A stretch of 64,000 bases of DNA from Parasponia andersonii (Eukaryota > Streptophyta > Magnoliopsida > Rosales > Cannabaceae): positions 380,303 to 444,302 of the forward strand of contig JXTB01000238.1 of the NCBI GenBank assembly GCA_002914805.1. The letters are read 5' to 3'. Shown in pieces: positions 12,858 to 24,179 of the stretch. A model generated the notes under the pieces. The model was not told the DNA's origin and made no database searches. It was given only the letters and a program-made list of their open reading frames with translations. Within the stretch, counting starts at the first letter, position 1, and each line of letters begins with the position of its first letter. The position numbers and the translations under genes were made by a program.

Positions 12858-14238
12858 TGTAATTTTTATAATTGCTACGTAAGTGCACGTGCCGAACAAG
12901 TAATATAGTAATGATTTGAGTATCGTCTCCACAGGGATTGATTAACAAAATTAATTGGATAAAACTAACTTCAAATAAGCTGAATTAAGAAATTATAAGA
13001 ATTGACAGATGCAAAATAAAATAAAAAAAATGTAAATTCCAAACATAAAACAATATGACCTAAACAAGAGACTGTAAATGGATAGATATATTAAGGTGGG
13101 ATGATTGAATCCTCCTCAATTACAAATCTGGGTACAATTGCTGCAGCAATACTTATGGCAAAATTCACTCTAGTAACAGAAAATTCCATTAGTACATAAT
13201 AATCTTCCGAATTTATTATGTTTAAAGTTCTTTCAACCAGATTTAACATATTCCTATACCGATCCAGTTCTAAATACTTCTTTTATAGTATCGGTTTTTA
13301 ATGGGTTATACATGGTAACGACATATTCCTATATCTTTACTATGTATCAATCAAATTAGATCCAACTAAAATTAACCTTTCTAGAATTAATCCTAGTTTA
13401 TTTATCCTAAATATTGGTGGTCAAACAATAATAGGAATTAATGATGAAGCTTACTTGAGTGAACAAGAGAGAATTATCATAAACACTTAAAACAACATTT
13501 AATCCTTCATTACAACCTTAGATTCATCAATATCCCAGCTAAGAAAAACTTAGTCATGTTCTGGGGTTCAAAAATCAGCAAATCAAAATAATTCATAGAT
13601 TACAAAAAGTTCAAGATAAGAAAAAGAAATTAAATACAAAGAAGATTTAAGAAGGTATGGAAAAATCTAGCTGGATAATGGTAAATCGAGCTTCCTGCTG
13701 CTAGCACTTCCTCTCTTTCGTCTTCTCTTCTCTGTACTCTCTTTTTCTCTTTTCTTTTCTTTTCTGTTTTTCTCTCTGGTCAGCCATCCTCCTCTTCTTC
13801 TCTACAGTACATTTTCCTTTTATATCAGAATAGGTAAGATACCCTAACACACGTGTTAGCCAAATATGGAGTGAGGACCACTTTTGCTTCATTTTCCCTT
13901 AGCTGGTATTTAATATTAGCTGTCAGCACTAGCTGTGTGTAAAAGATGCCAGCTGGAAAAAGAATTCTGCTGTTCAGTATTGCTCCGGCGCGTTGCTGCA
14001 GCAAAGTTACTTTCAGCTTTTACTTACATTCAGCATTCCTTCNNNNNNNNNNNNNNNNNNNNNNNNNNNNNNNNNNNNNNNNNNNNNNNNNNNNNNNNNN
14101 NNNNNNNNNNNNNATCGGAAACACTACGAACAAAAATAAAATAAAGAAAGACACTTAAACTAGACAAATTGATCCTTTAAAACAGCTATCCCAAGACTCA
14201 AAAACATACCAAATAACTCTATTTTTATAGAGTTATCA
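12858..14238 (-). repeat. Athila-like LTR 2 (shared middle LTR)
   Basis: The plus-strand ends are TGTAATTTTTATAATTGC and TTTATAGAGTTATCA, matching LTR 1. In the minus orientation it serves as both the 3' LTR of copy B (purine tract at 14239) and the 5' LTR of copy A. That is the layout of a tandem array with a shared LTR. A 71-base run of N interrupts it at 14043-14113, so its true length is uncertain. Confidence 0.8.
14043..14113. other. Assembly gap (71 N)
   Basis: A run of N lies inside LTR 2. Open frames crossing it are meaningless. The missing part can be inferred by homology to LTR 1 around 5640-5750 but cannot be read here. Confidence 0.95.
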
Positions 14239-14252
14239 TACCCCCAAACTTG
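14239..14252 (-). other. Polypurine tract of Athila-like copy B
   Basis: On the minus strand this reads AAGTTTGGGGGTA directly before the LTR start TGATAACTC, as at 5872-5885 in copy A. Confidence 0.6.
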
Positions 14253-15294
14253 AATTGTTACTAGTCCCCGAGTGACAAAAAAAAATGACATAGACACAAA
14301 AGAACTCTGGTTTACTGACAGAAAGAAAATCATTTCCTAGTTCTTTGTTTCGCTTCTCAATCTTCATCCTCTGATCAGAATCACCCTTCCTCAAACACTA
14401 GTTCAATTCATTACAAACTTACTTTTATATGTGATTTTCCTTTGAGTGTGTGTGTGGAAACTATGGTTAGAATTCTCTGAATTACTCAAGTCATCTTAAA
14501 ATATGATCATTGGGCCTAATTTTCTGGTTTCAAAAACTGATCTTGTAAATCCTTCTCCACTAATGCAAGTCAACAAAACACTTCAGACTTATAAGGCTTT
14601 AACAAACTTGCACTACTGAGCTTAATTTGAGGGATGATTTTATTATTACTTGTTTTTTTTTTTTTTTTTACACTCAAATGTCACAATGCCTTTTTACGTG
14701 AATGCCAACATTGGTGATGAAGACACCCGGTTACTTAGCAAAGTCACTTTCAGAGTTACCGAGGCATGCTCATATTCCAAACTACTATTTGACGTAAAGG
14801 TATACATGGAGCTCATGTTATCCCTGGTTACTAAGTAATTCAAAATAGTGGAGTATTCTTTTCTTTTTCTTTTTTTTTTCACTCTCCCAAACTTAAGCTC
14901 ATCTTTACTTTCAATGTATCATGCCTACACTAAGTCCTCCATGTTTAGTCTTCTACATTTTACTTCGAAAGATTCACAAAATTCATTTCTATTCCTTAAG
15001 CCCTCATAATTATTCAAGATTTCTTAAGTTTTCCTAAAGGCCTCCAATCCATAGCTCTAGTGCATAGAGAAACTAGAAATTTCACATATAGCAGCAAGCT
15101 AAAACAAATATCCTCAATATTCAATTCACGGCAATTCATCTCATAAGCTGAAAATTTTAAAGCAGTAAGAGTTTAATGAAACTCGATCATAATACTATAG
15201 CACACCAGAGCAACAGAACAAAAATAGATATAAACAGACAACCGTACAAAACACATAAAAGAAGTAAAATAAGATAAAATACCCCCAAACTTAA
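14253..15294 (-). other. 3' untranslated internal region of Athila-like copy B
   Basis: Non-coding sequence homologous to 5886-7000 of copy A. It has a poly-T tract near 14657-14669 and no supported gene. Confidence 0.5.
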
Positions 15295-15873
15295 AAACAA
15301 ACAGTGTCCCCACTGCAACACAAAATAAAGGAACAAATAAGGAAATAAAAAGAGAAGGTAAAGAGGTGAAAACTCCCTGTTATAATTACACTGCAGCTCC
15401 ATTAGATCCATCTTCATCAGATTCTACCATGTGCTCATCGTCTAAATCCTGGAGTATTTTTTCTAGAAATGTAGGGAAACTTGGAATTGGTTTGGTGAAA
15501 TTCTTCTGCAGGGACTTCTTTAAGGCATTGTCCCGTTCCTTTGCATATGCCCAGAATTGCTGCTGCTGCTGATGAATTTGCTGNAAACAAACAGTGTCCC
15601 CACTGCAACACAAAATAAAGGAACAAATAAGGAAATAAAAAGAGAAGGTAAAGAGGTGAAAACTCCCTGTTATAATTACGCTACAGCTCCATTAGATCCA
15701 TCTTCATCAGATTCTGCCATGTGCTCATCGTCCAAATCCTGGAGTATTTCTTCTGGAAATGCAGGGAAACTTGGAATGGGTTTGGTGAAATTCTTTTGCA
15801 GGGACTTCTTTAAGGCATTGTTCCGTTCCTTTGCATATGCCCAGAATTGCTGCTGCTGCTGATGAATTTGCTG
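15295..15873. repeat. 289-bp direct repeat around a single N, likely assembly join
   Basis: Positions 15295-15583 and 15585-15873 are near-identical copies offset by exactly 290 bases and separated by one N at 15584. Both cover the C-terminal end of the accessory gene and its downstream sequence. They differ at roughly ten positions, mostly C/T or G/A. This looks like two overlapping contig ends or two haplotypes joined end to end. It does not look like biological duplication. The second copy carries the end of the intact reading frame. Confidence 0.8.
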
Positions 15874-16815
15874 CAGCATTGTCATCATCTGGTACGGTCG
15901 AACCTCCTGTTGACTTATGCGCTGCTTCAGGGATTTAAGCTGCTGCAGGGTCTCACTGGTGCTGCTGCTGAATGCTGCCGCAGGTTTGCTTGATGAGGGT
16001 CGATGGGAATGCTCGGCTGGTCCTTCTTGGGCAATTCGTGCCTCAGCAATGGCATCTATTTCGCCCATGTTGTGCAGCTTTTCTTCATTTACCAGGTAAG
16101 GAGCACGTGCATTGCGACACATCCTGGTAATTAGAGATGGGAAAAATAGAGCTCCTGATTTCCTTGCAGCACATGCATAGATTTCCCTATGAATAATCCG
16201 ACCCACATTGAGAGATTTACTAGTCAACATGGAGTACAACAGCAACATACGCTCCTTGGAAACTGTTTTGCCATGTGTGGTGGGTAGCAGACGAGATTTT
16301 AGAAAATGGTACCAAACTTTTGCAGGTGGGTTCAGTGAGCATCGAAGACATGTGTAGGCACCCTTGGATGAGACATTCCATTCAGCTCCTGCTATAGCAA
16401 CTGTCTCCAGCACCGTGGCTAGTTCAGGTTCCGTGATGGCTTCGACGAATTTAGAGTGCTCATCTACCGGATCCCCCAAATCATAGATGGTATTTATGGC
16501 TTCCGCGGTCAAGGGCACCTGAACTCCTCTAATGTACACAGTGTCATCGTCTGGTTTAGTCATGTTGGCGTAGAATTCGCGAACCAGAGGCACAATCGGG
16601 TCCTCCGGATGAGCGCAGAACAGCTGCCAGTTGTGTTGGATGATGACATCTGCAATGAATGGTGGCTGTCCTAGTGGATTACTATTGTCCCATAAGAACC
16701 CTTTTTCGACACTTAGAGGCCGATTTTGAATGTTTTCTTCATACCTTGTTTCGGCTGCTTCAGATTTGAATTTGACTGCTTTGGAGGCTTTACGAGCAAC
16801 TCTCTTGATTCCCAT
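15676..16815 (-). CDS. Athila-like accessory protein with putative plant transposon domain
   Basis: An uninterrupted 379-codon frame lies between integrase and the 3' LTR of the Athila-like copy B. The start chosen is the ATG of MGIKRVARKASKAVKF, a basic N-terminus. The middle holds the features I associate with the plant-specific 'putative plant transposon protein' domain. These are a VREFYANM block near residue 84, a VRGVQVPLTAEAIN-like block, an LLLYSMLTSKSLNVGRIIHREI block, and FFPSLITRMCRNARAPYL near residues 220-240. The C-terminal third is rich in Ser, Gln and acidic residues and includes a poly-Gln run (QQQQQ). No enzymatic motif is visible and the function is unknown. It is the longest intact frame in the window, although the element around it is truncated. 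The copy-A homologue at 7040-8192 is destroyed. Confidence 0.75.
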   Translation of the reverse strand: MGIKRVARKASKAVKFKSEAAETRYEENIQNRPLSVEKGFLWDNSNPLGQPPFIADVIIQHNWQLFCAHPEDPIVPLVREFYANMTKPDDDTVYIRGVQVPLTAEAINTIYDLGDPVDEHSKFVEAITEPELATVLETVAIAGAEWNVSSKGAYTCLRCSLNPPAKVWYHFLKSRLLPTTHGKTVSKERMLLLYSMLTSKSLNVGRIIHREIYACAARKSGALFFPSLITRMCRNARAPYLVNEEKLHNMGEIDAIAEARIAQEGPAEHSHRPSSSKPAAAFSSSTSETLQQLKSLKQRISQQEVRPYQMMTMLQQIHQQQQQFWAYAKERNNALKKSLQKNFTKPIPSFPAFPEEILQDLDDEHMAESDEDGSNGAVA

Positions 16816-17464
16816 TTTTCTCCCAAACTTGAGCTGGAATTTCTAGCTGCCGTCTGAAGTGTAGTTGCTGTTGAAGGAGAACATGTGGGCTAGGGTTTAT
16901 AAAGGAGAAAGAGACAGTTACCCCACTTTCTCTCTTTCTTTTTTTTTTATTTTTTTTATTTTTTTATGTATTGTGGGCTGATAGTGGCTTCGTGGAAGGC
17001 TCCATTCCCACACTTGTCATAACTTCTACCCAAAAACTGTAACTCATATATATATATTTATTATTTTTTTATTTTATTTTATATATATATATATTTTTTT
17101 TTTTGAAACTGGGTCTGTTGCTGTAGCAAATATATAACACTAATTCTGTTGCTGTAGAAATCTGTCATTTCCTAGGAATCTGCCGTTCTGCATTGGAATA
17201 CTAGAAATCCTCCCTGAACTCCTGCTTTTCCTCTTGTCTCCACTATTAGGCACATTTCCCTGCATCAGAATTAGTCATAATTAAAAAGTTAAATTTAACA
17301 CCTCATTGTTCTTCCTGAGTTTTTTTTTTTTTTTTATGATGAAAGAAGAACATAGTGAAATTAAAAGAAGAAAATAATTAAAAGAAATGGAGAGAAGGAA
17401 TCTATAGTGGGTTGCCTCCCACTGAGCGCTTAGTTTAGAGTCGTCAGCCTGACTGCTGGCTCAA
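16816..17464. other. Spacer between integrase and accessory gene, copy B
   Basis: Non-coding spacer homologous to 8193-8719 of copy A. It contains poly-T tracts and a TA/TTTA-rich low-complexity stretch near 17046-17104 that is absent from or shorter in copy A. No gene is seen. Confidence 0.5.
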
Positions 17465-19234
17465 TCATGACTCCTGCAAAATGATTGAGGTCTTCCCTCT
17501 GTCAAATTCAACTCTCCAATAATGCTTCAATCTCTGGCCATTGACCTTGAATTGGCGACCTGAGTTTTCCTCCAGCAAATCAATAGCACCATATGGGTAC
17601 ACCTTAGCAACTTTGAATGGACCTGACCATCTGGACTTTAGTTTACTAGGAAACAGCTTCAATCTGGAGTTAAACAACAACACTTGCTGTCCAGGTTCAA
17701 AGCTCCTTTGTTGGATTTTTCTGTCATGGCAAATTTTTGTTTTATCTTTGTACAACTTAGCACTCTCATAAGCACACATCTGAAATTCGTCCAGCTCATT
17801 TAGTTGCAGCAGCCGTGTTTCCCTAGCAGCTTGAAGGTCCATGTTGAGCTTTTTCATCACCTAATATGCTCGGTGCTCCAGCTCCATTGGCAAGTGACAT
17901 GCTTTCCCAAAGACTAGCCTATATGGAGACATCCCCAACAGTGTTTTGAAGGCTATTCTGTAAGCCCAAAGAGCATCATCAAGCCTTGTCGACCAATCTT
18001 TTCTAGTTGGATTTACAACCTTCTCCAAAATTCTTTTGATCTCTCTATTAGAAATTTCTGCTTGGCCACTTGTCTGCGGATGGTATGATGTAGCTATCTT
18101 GTGCCTTACCCCATATTTGGCCAAAAGATTCTCAAACTGCTTGCTACAAAAGTGTGTTCCTTCATCACTAATGATGGCTCTTGGAGTGCCATAACATGTG
18201 AAAATATTCTTATGCAAGAACTTCACCACTATTTTCGAATCATTTGTAGGAAATGCTGAAGCTTCCACCCATTTAGACACATAGTCTACAGCTACCAAGA
18301 TGTAAAGATTCCCAAAAGATTGAGGAAATGGTCCCATGAAATCTATGCCCCACACATCAAATAACTCAACTTCCAGAATGTTGTTTAAGGGTATTTCATG
18401 TCTTTGCGAGATGTTCCCAGTTCTTTGGCACCTATCACAAGTCTTGACAAATTCATGAGCATCTTTGAAGATGGTTGGCCAATAATAACCTGATTGCAAG
18501 ACCTTAGTAGCTGTTCTAAAACCTCCAAAATGTCTCCCATAAGGAGATGAATGGCAATGATGTAGAATGCTATGAATTTCTTCACTAGGAACACACCTAC
18601 GCAAAATCTGATCTGCACATTGCTTGTAAAGGTAAGGGTCATCCCAACAGTACGCTTTTATATCATGGAAAAATTTCTTTCGCTGTTGGCTGTTTATCTC
18701 AGGTGGAAGTAATCCACTCACCAAATAATTAGCAAGGTCTGCCTACCATGGAGTAGTCACCTGCTGTATAACTAAAATCTGTTCATCTGGGAATGTTTCT
18801 CGAATGGGCTCTTTGATCTCATTTGCAACTCCTGCTTCCATTCTTGATAAGTGATCTGCAACTTGATTCTCAGAACCCTTCCTATCTTTAATCTCCAAAT
18901 CAAACTCTTGCAGTAACAGTATCCATCTAATCAATCTCGGTTTAGCATCCTTCTTTGCAATAAGATACTTGATTGCTGAGTGATCTGTATAAACAGTGAC
19001 CTTTGTTCCTACAAAATATGATCTGAATTTATCAAAGGTGAAAACAACAGCTAGGAGCTCCTTCTCAGTAGTGGTGTAGTTCAGTTGAGCATCAGATAGA
19101 GTCCTGCTGCTATAGTAAATAGAATGGAACAACTTCTCTTTTCTCTGTCCCAATACAGCTCCAACTGCATGATCACTTGCATCACACATCAGCTCAAATG
19201 GTAAAGACCAATTCGGAGCTACTAAATTCAGCAT
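17465..19234 (-). pseudogene. Athila-like polyprotein remnant, copy B (RNase H and integrase)
   Basis: The minus-strand reading starts inside RNase H ([17 protein letters not shown], then [13 protein letters not shown] and [11 protein letters not shown]). It continues through the integrase zinc-binding region (HHCHSS ... CDRCQRTG), the catalytic core with [18 protein letters not shown] and [15 protein letters not shown], and a C-terminal region ending near 17465. Only two nonsense codons interrupt it: one near 18740 (where copy A has a Tyr codon) and one near 17862 (where copy A has Trp). Protease, RT and gag are absent because the sequence jumps straight into an LTR fragment at 19222. This copy decayed less than copy A but is clearly non-autonomous. 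Confidence 0.88.
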
Positions 19235-19417
19235 TTCTACTAGAAATTAACAGAAATAAAATAGATATTGACTGTATTAGATTTTGAATATCAGAAACAC
19301 CACAGACCAAAATAAATAAAGAAAAGCACCTAAACTATAAAATTTAATCATTTAAAACAACTATCCATCTTAAGACTCACAAATATATCAAATAACTTTA
19401 CTTTTATAGAGTTATCA
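19222..19417 (-). repeat. Athila-like LTR 3 fragment (5' end of copy B)
   Basis: This 196-bp segment matches the right-hand end of LTR 1 (about 5678-5871), ending in TTTATAGAGTTATCA. It directly abuts the RNase H sequence. At the junction the trinucleotide CTA is shared by the RNase H sequence (GAGCTACTA, compare 10461) and the LTR (CCTAAATTCAGC, compare 5678). About 1.2 kb of LTR and the whole 5' internal half of copy B are missing. Confidence 0.8.
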
Positions 19418-19426
19418 AACACGATA

Positions 19427-20075
19427 CCAATAACTGTTATACCTTGAAGAATGAAATCAAAAGATTAATTAAAGAAGGGTGGTTGCAGTAGTACACCAGG
19501 TAGAACAATGAAAGGCGAGAAGAAAACCAACAACAACCTCCAGAAATTCAACGCGAAGTGTGAACTATTTTTGGAGGACCACATGTTGGTGGAGATTCGA
19601 AGAAGGCACAAGATAGGTATGCATGAGAAGCTCGACAGCAGTCATTGACCAATGTCATGCACCTTGAGCAGTGACTACAAAAGCTTCAACGGATACCGGA
19701 TATGGATATTACCTTCACAGAGTAGGATGCGAGGGAGGTCCATTACCCGCATAATGATGCGTTGGTCATAAAAATCAACTGTGGAAGCACGCAGTTATGG
19801 GGAGTATTAGTCGATAATGGAAGTACTGTCGACATCCTATACTATGACGCCTTCAAGAAGATAGGTTGAGTGAAGTCGACCTTAAGCCCGTTGTCACTCC
19901 ACTTTACAAATTTACTGGTAACAGCATAATGTCTAGGGGCATGATCGAGTTAATGGCCAACGTTGGAACTTATCCTAGGGTTTCAACAGTAATGACCCAA
20001 TTCTTGGTTGTAGATTTCCCTTTTGCATTCAATGTTATACTAGGAAGACTAATACTGAGGGAACTTTGAGTAGTT
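19427..20075 (+). pseudogene. Tat-like gag tail and aspartic protease, degenerate
   Basis: Reading begins abruptly right of the Athila array with DTNNCYTLKNEIKRLIKEGW. This resembles the end of Tat-type gag just after the zinc knuckle. It is followed by GGPHVGGDSKKAQ and then the protease, whose active-site block is VDNGSTVDILYYDAF (about 19810-19854), continuing to FNVILGRLILREL near 20066. Several in-frame stops interrupt it. The N-terminal gag and the 5' LTR are not attached; the Athila array or a deletion separates them. Confidence 0.78.
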
Positions 20076-21660
20076 ACTTCAATCTACCACCTTGCTATGA
20101 AGTTCCCAACTCAACACATAGTAGGTAAAGTGTGAGGCAACCAATATGACGTGCGGACTTGTTATAATAATTCCTTAAAGCTTGCAGCAAAAGATGTAGC
20201 ACCTTGCGCTATCTTGGTCCAGCTACAAGGTGAAGTGTCAAGTGAAATGTAAATCGAAGACCTCGACTCTCGAGAAATCGATGGAGAGGTCAAGACTAGA
20301 CCTATAGAAGACTTGGAAGATTTGTCGATTGATAGGTCTTCGAAGGTTCTAAAAATCGGAGCGAAGCTTCAAGAACCCATGCGAGCTTCATTGGTTGCTT
20401 TTTTGTAATCAAATTTGGATATCTTCGCATGGCGATATTCGGACATGGTGGGGATCGATCTGAATATCATATGTCATCACCTTAACATAGATACAACAAA
20501 CAAGCCTGTACGATAGAAAAGAAGAGCCATGAATCCAGAACGCTACGTCGCAAAGAGGAGGTAGAGAAGTTGCTCGAAATTGGATTCATCAGGGAATCTT
20601 TTTACTCGAGCTGGCTTACAAAACCAGTTTTGGTAAAGAAACCCAACAGGAAGTGGAGAACTTGCATCAATTTCACCGACCTCAACAAAGCATACCCGAA
20701 AGACAGTTTTCCCCTTCCAAGGATCGACCAGCTTGTAGATCCATCGTCAGGTCATGAACTCTTAAGCTTTATAGATGCATATTCTGGATACAATCAGATC
20801 CCCATGTACGATCTAGATGAGGAGCATACCTTATTTATCACTGATCGAGGATTGTACTGTTACAAGAAGATACCCTTTGGACTCATCAACGCAGGAGCGA
20901 CTTATCAGAGTCTTGTCAATATGATGTTTACAAAAAAAATTGGCAAGACAATGGAGGTATATGTTGATGACATGTTGGTAAAGTTGAAGAAAGATAAAGA
21001 TCACGCTTGATGAGATATTCAAAATTCTTCAGAAATATCAGATGAAGCTGAACTTGCAGAAGTACGCATTCGGAATAGGATCTGGAATATTCCTGGGGTT
21101 CATGGTCAACCAGTGAGGCATCGAAGCTAACCCTCAGAATATACAAGCACTAATTGATATGCAATCCCCTCGCAAACCCAAAGATGTGCAAAGCCTGGTG
21201 GGAAGAGTGGCTGCACTGAGTCAATTTATATCCAGTTCAACTTATAAATGCCAACCATTCTTGGAAGTATTGAAGGGTTCGAAGAGGTTCGAGTGGATAG
21301 AAGAATGCGAGAAGACATTCCAAGAATTAAAAACACACTTGGGTTCTCCTCTACTCTTGTCGAAGCCAAACCTGGGGGAAGAGTTATACTTGTATCTCGC
21401 TATTTCCAAATATGCGACAAATGCTGCGTTAATTCGAGAGGAAGAAAATATACAACTACTTGTATATTACATTAGTAAAAGATTACTTGACGTCGAAACA
21501 AGATATCTAGAGATGGAGAAGTTGGCATTAGCACTCATCGTTGCATCCAGGAAGCTTCGACCTTATTTTCATACGTACTCTATCAAAGTTTTCATGAATT
21601 TTCCATTAAAACAAGTTCTGCAAAAACCTGAGGCTTCAGGATGACTACTTAAGTGAGCCA
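20076..21660 (+). pseudogene. Tat-like reverse transcriptase and first RNase H, degenerate
   Basis: Reverse transcriptase runs from about 20440 to 21150. It shows WRTCINFTDLNKAYPKDSFPLP, then LLSFIDAYSGYNQIPM, the FGLINAGATYQ block and the catalytic YVDDM near 20960. The first RNase H (about 21159-21645) shows ELYLYLAISKYATNAALIREE followed by the LVYYISKRLLDVETRY and EMEKLALALIVASRKLRPYF blocks. Frames are broken by a stop near 21008 and by several others between 20076 and 20570. The lineage assignment rests on these motifs and on the second RNase H downstream. Confidence 0.85.
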
Positions 21661-22310
21661 TTGAGTTGAGTCAATTTGACATCAATTTTCAACCTTGCAC
21701 TACGATTAAAGGTCAAGCTCTCGCAGATTTTATTGCAAAGTTCACATATGATGTCAATCTTCCCACAAAAGTGATCGAAAAAACTACTATACATTTATCA
21801 AGATTGTGGAAACTTTATGTCGATGGTTCATCAAATAAGAATGGAGCCGATGCGGGCTTAGTATTAATTAGTCCTGAAGGACATAATATTCATTGTGCAC
21901 TTCGCTTCAAATTTCCAGCGTCGAATAATGAGGCAGAATATGAAGTACTGATACCTGGGCTAAAGCTCGCACAAGAAATGAAAGTCGAGATGATTGAGAT
22001 ATACAATGATTCCTAGTTGGTCGTTTGTCAAGTGATCAGTGACTATCAAGCAAGAGGAGGAAGAATGACGGCCTACTTACAGGAGGTACAACGACTATTC
22101 TCAACGTTTACTGCTTATAGCATTCAACTTTTTCCTTGTATTAAGAATACTGGGATAGATGCTCTAGCTAAGCTTGCCTCAACGAAAGATGCAGAATTAT
22201 TAAAGGTGGTTCCTATCGAATTTCTTGCGAAACTAAGCATCGAAATAGAGCCCCAAGTAACCATGTCAGTTGACAAAAACCAACCGTGAATGGATCCTAT
22301 AATGAAGTAT
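21661..22310 (+). pseudogene. Second, plant/archaeal-type RNase H domain of Tat-like element
   Basis: After the first RNase H comes a second one of different type: LWKLYVDGSSNKNGADAGLVL (first catalytic Asp in YVDGSS), then NNEAEYEVLIPGLKLA (catalytic Glu) and IYNDS (catalytic Asp). An additional RNase H is a known hallmark of the Tat group (Ogre, Retand, Grande and relatives). A single stop follows IYNDS at 22014-22016, and the frame then continues with VVCQVISDYQARGGRM to about 22289. Confidence 0.82.
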
Positions 22311-23520
22311 CTACAAAATGGCGATCTTCCCGAAAGTAAAGACGATACAAAGCGACTTTGAATGAATGCAGCTTACTATATCATCTATGATGGAAAGCTT
22401 TATCGAAGAAGTTTTAGTTCGTCGTTATTATTATGTGTTGATGAAGAAAAAGCATATTACATTATGAGGGAAATTCACGAAGGAATATGCGGAAATCATT
22501 CCGGGGGATAGGCACTTGCGAACAAGGTTCTCAGACAGGGGTATTTTTGGCCAATTATGAAGAAGGATACAATGTAATTTGCTAGAAGGTGTGACAAATG
22601 TCAACGATTTGCAACTGTTCCTAGAATGCCACATGTTCCTCTAACTCCAATGACTAGTCCATGGCCATTTGCAATATGGGGAATTGATATTATCGGAATA
22701 CTTCCATTGGCGCGAAGTGGATTAAAGTATGTAGTGGTCGCAGTCGATTATTTCATCAAGTGATCAGAAGCTAAAGCCTTGAGTACCATTTCCGTGAAGA
22801 AGATGATAGATTTTGTTTACAAATCTATAATCTGCTGTTATGGTATATCACATACTATAATTTCTGATAATGAGAAACAATTTGACTGTGCTGAATTCCG
22901 TAACTTCTGCGATAACTTAGGCATCAAGAAGAGCTTCTCCGCTATTGTTCATCTACAAGCCAATAGACAGGTTGAAGTTATAAACAAGATACTTAAATAT
23001 AACCTAAAGACAAAGTTGGAAGAGCACAAAGGAGCTTGGCCAAAAGTGCTTCCTGAAGTATTATGGGCTTATCGCACCACTCAACGAACCACTACTAGAG
23101 AGAGTCCATTCTCTTTAGCTTATGGATATGAAGCAATGGTACCAGTAGAAATTGGTGCAAGCTCTCTACGATGATCTGTTTATGAGCAAGATCAGAATAA
23201 TACACTGATGAGGATTGAACTCGATCTTTTGGAAGAAAGGCACGAGCAGTCTCAACTTCGGATTGTATCATATCAACAACGCACTGCTCCATATTATAAT
23301 TCTAAAGTCAAAAGAAGAGAATTTGAAGTTGGTGATCTTGTTCTTCGACAAGTTCTATATAATAATAAAGAGTACGGTGCTGGTATATTTGGACCCTCTT
23401 GGGAAGGGTCATATGTTAATAACGTCGTCATTCGACCTGGGACATACAAGCTAGCTCGCACTGGTGGACAAAAGATCGAGCATGCTTGGAATACAGAATA
23501 ACTTCGTCGCTATTATCAGT
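22311..23520 (+). pseudogene. Tat-like integrase, degenerate
   Basis: The zinc-binding region includes CDKCQRFA near 22590-22613. The core includes WPFAIWGIDIIGILP (first Asp), a TIISDNEKQFDC block (second Asp), and an HLQANRQVEVINKILK block where the catalytic Glu is expected. Then come WAYRTTQRTTTRESPFSL and YGYEAMVPVEIG. The C-terminal part runs to about 23500 (RREFEVGDLVLRQV). Stops at several sites, for example near 22762 and 23173, show it is dead. Confidence 0.83.
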
Positions 23521-24179
23521 AAATCTTCATGTGTATATTCATTTTCAACGACCTGGGGGGCATCTTGTCATTCGTCATCATTCATCAATATAGATGTCTT
23601 TTCTTCGATTATTACTTCAATTTTATTTGGTTCATCTTTTATAGTTTTATAGCAGTCTTTGAATACCATAAAACTCGGGGAGGCAGTGGGATCAGAATGT
23701 TATCTCCTACTTGCTTCTTAAGGGACTATGCAAACATTCATTTAGAGCGGTTGGAATTTTAGATCGCCAAATTTCTAAAATTTCTTAAAATTTTAGGATT
23801 TTCTCCTCGCTTCATGCCATGTCATGTCGTATTACGCAATTTCCCTCCTCGAACAACAAAGTAACTAAGCAAAATATTCATTGTTCGAAGTGATATATTG
23901 CTATATTCTATTTTGCCATAGAACTTCTGAAAAACAGTATTGAGTTCGCATCACTCATACTTGCTGTTTTTTTAAGTGACCTAACCTATCCTAATACTTA
24001 AAACCTATTTTAAGTTAGTTGGATTCAAATCGCAATAGCGTACTGATCAGTCACCTAGTGATTGATTACTTAGTTAAATTATGCATCTTTATATTACAAT
24101 GCAATGTGTTTTAATTGTTTTATAGGGATAAACATTTTAAAAACTAAAAAATAAAAATAATTATGCAGATGTGCTCGCT
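23521..24179. other. Tat-like 3' internal spacer
   Basis: Non-coding sequence between the integrase and the antisense gene of the Tat-like element. No motif of its own is visible. Confidence 0.45.

Noticed and set aside
13935..14158. Two frames spanning the N run
   Set aside because: They only exist because N codons are not counted as stops; the region is LTR 2.
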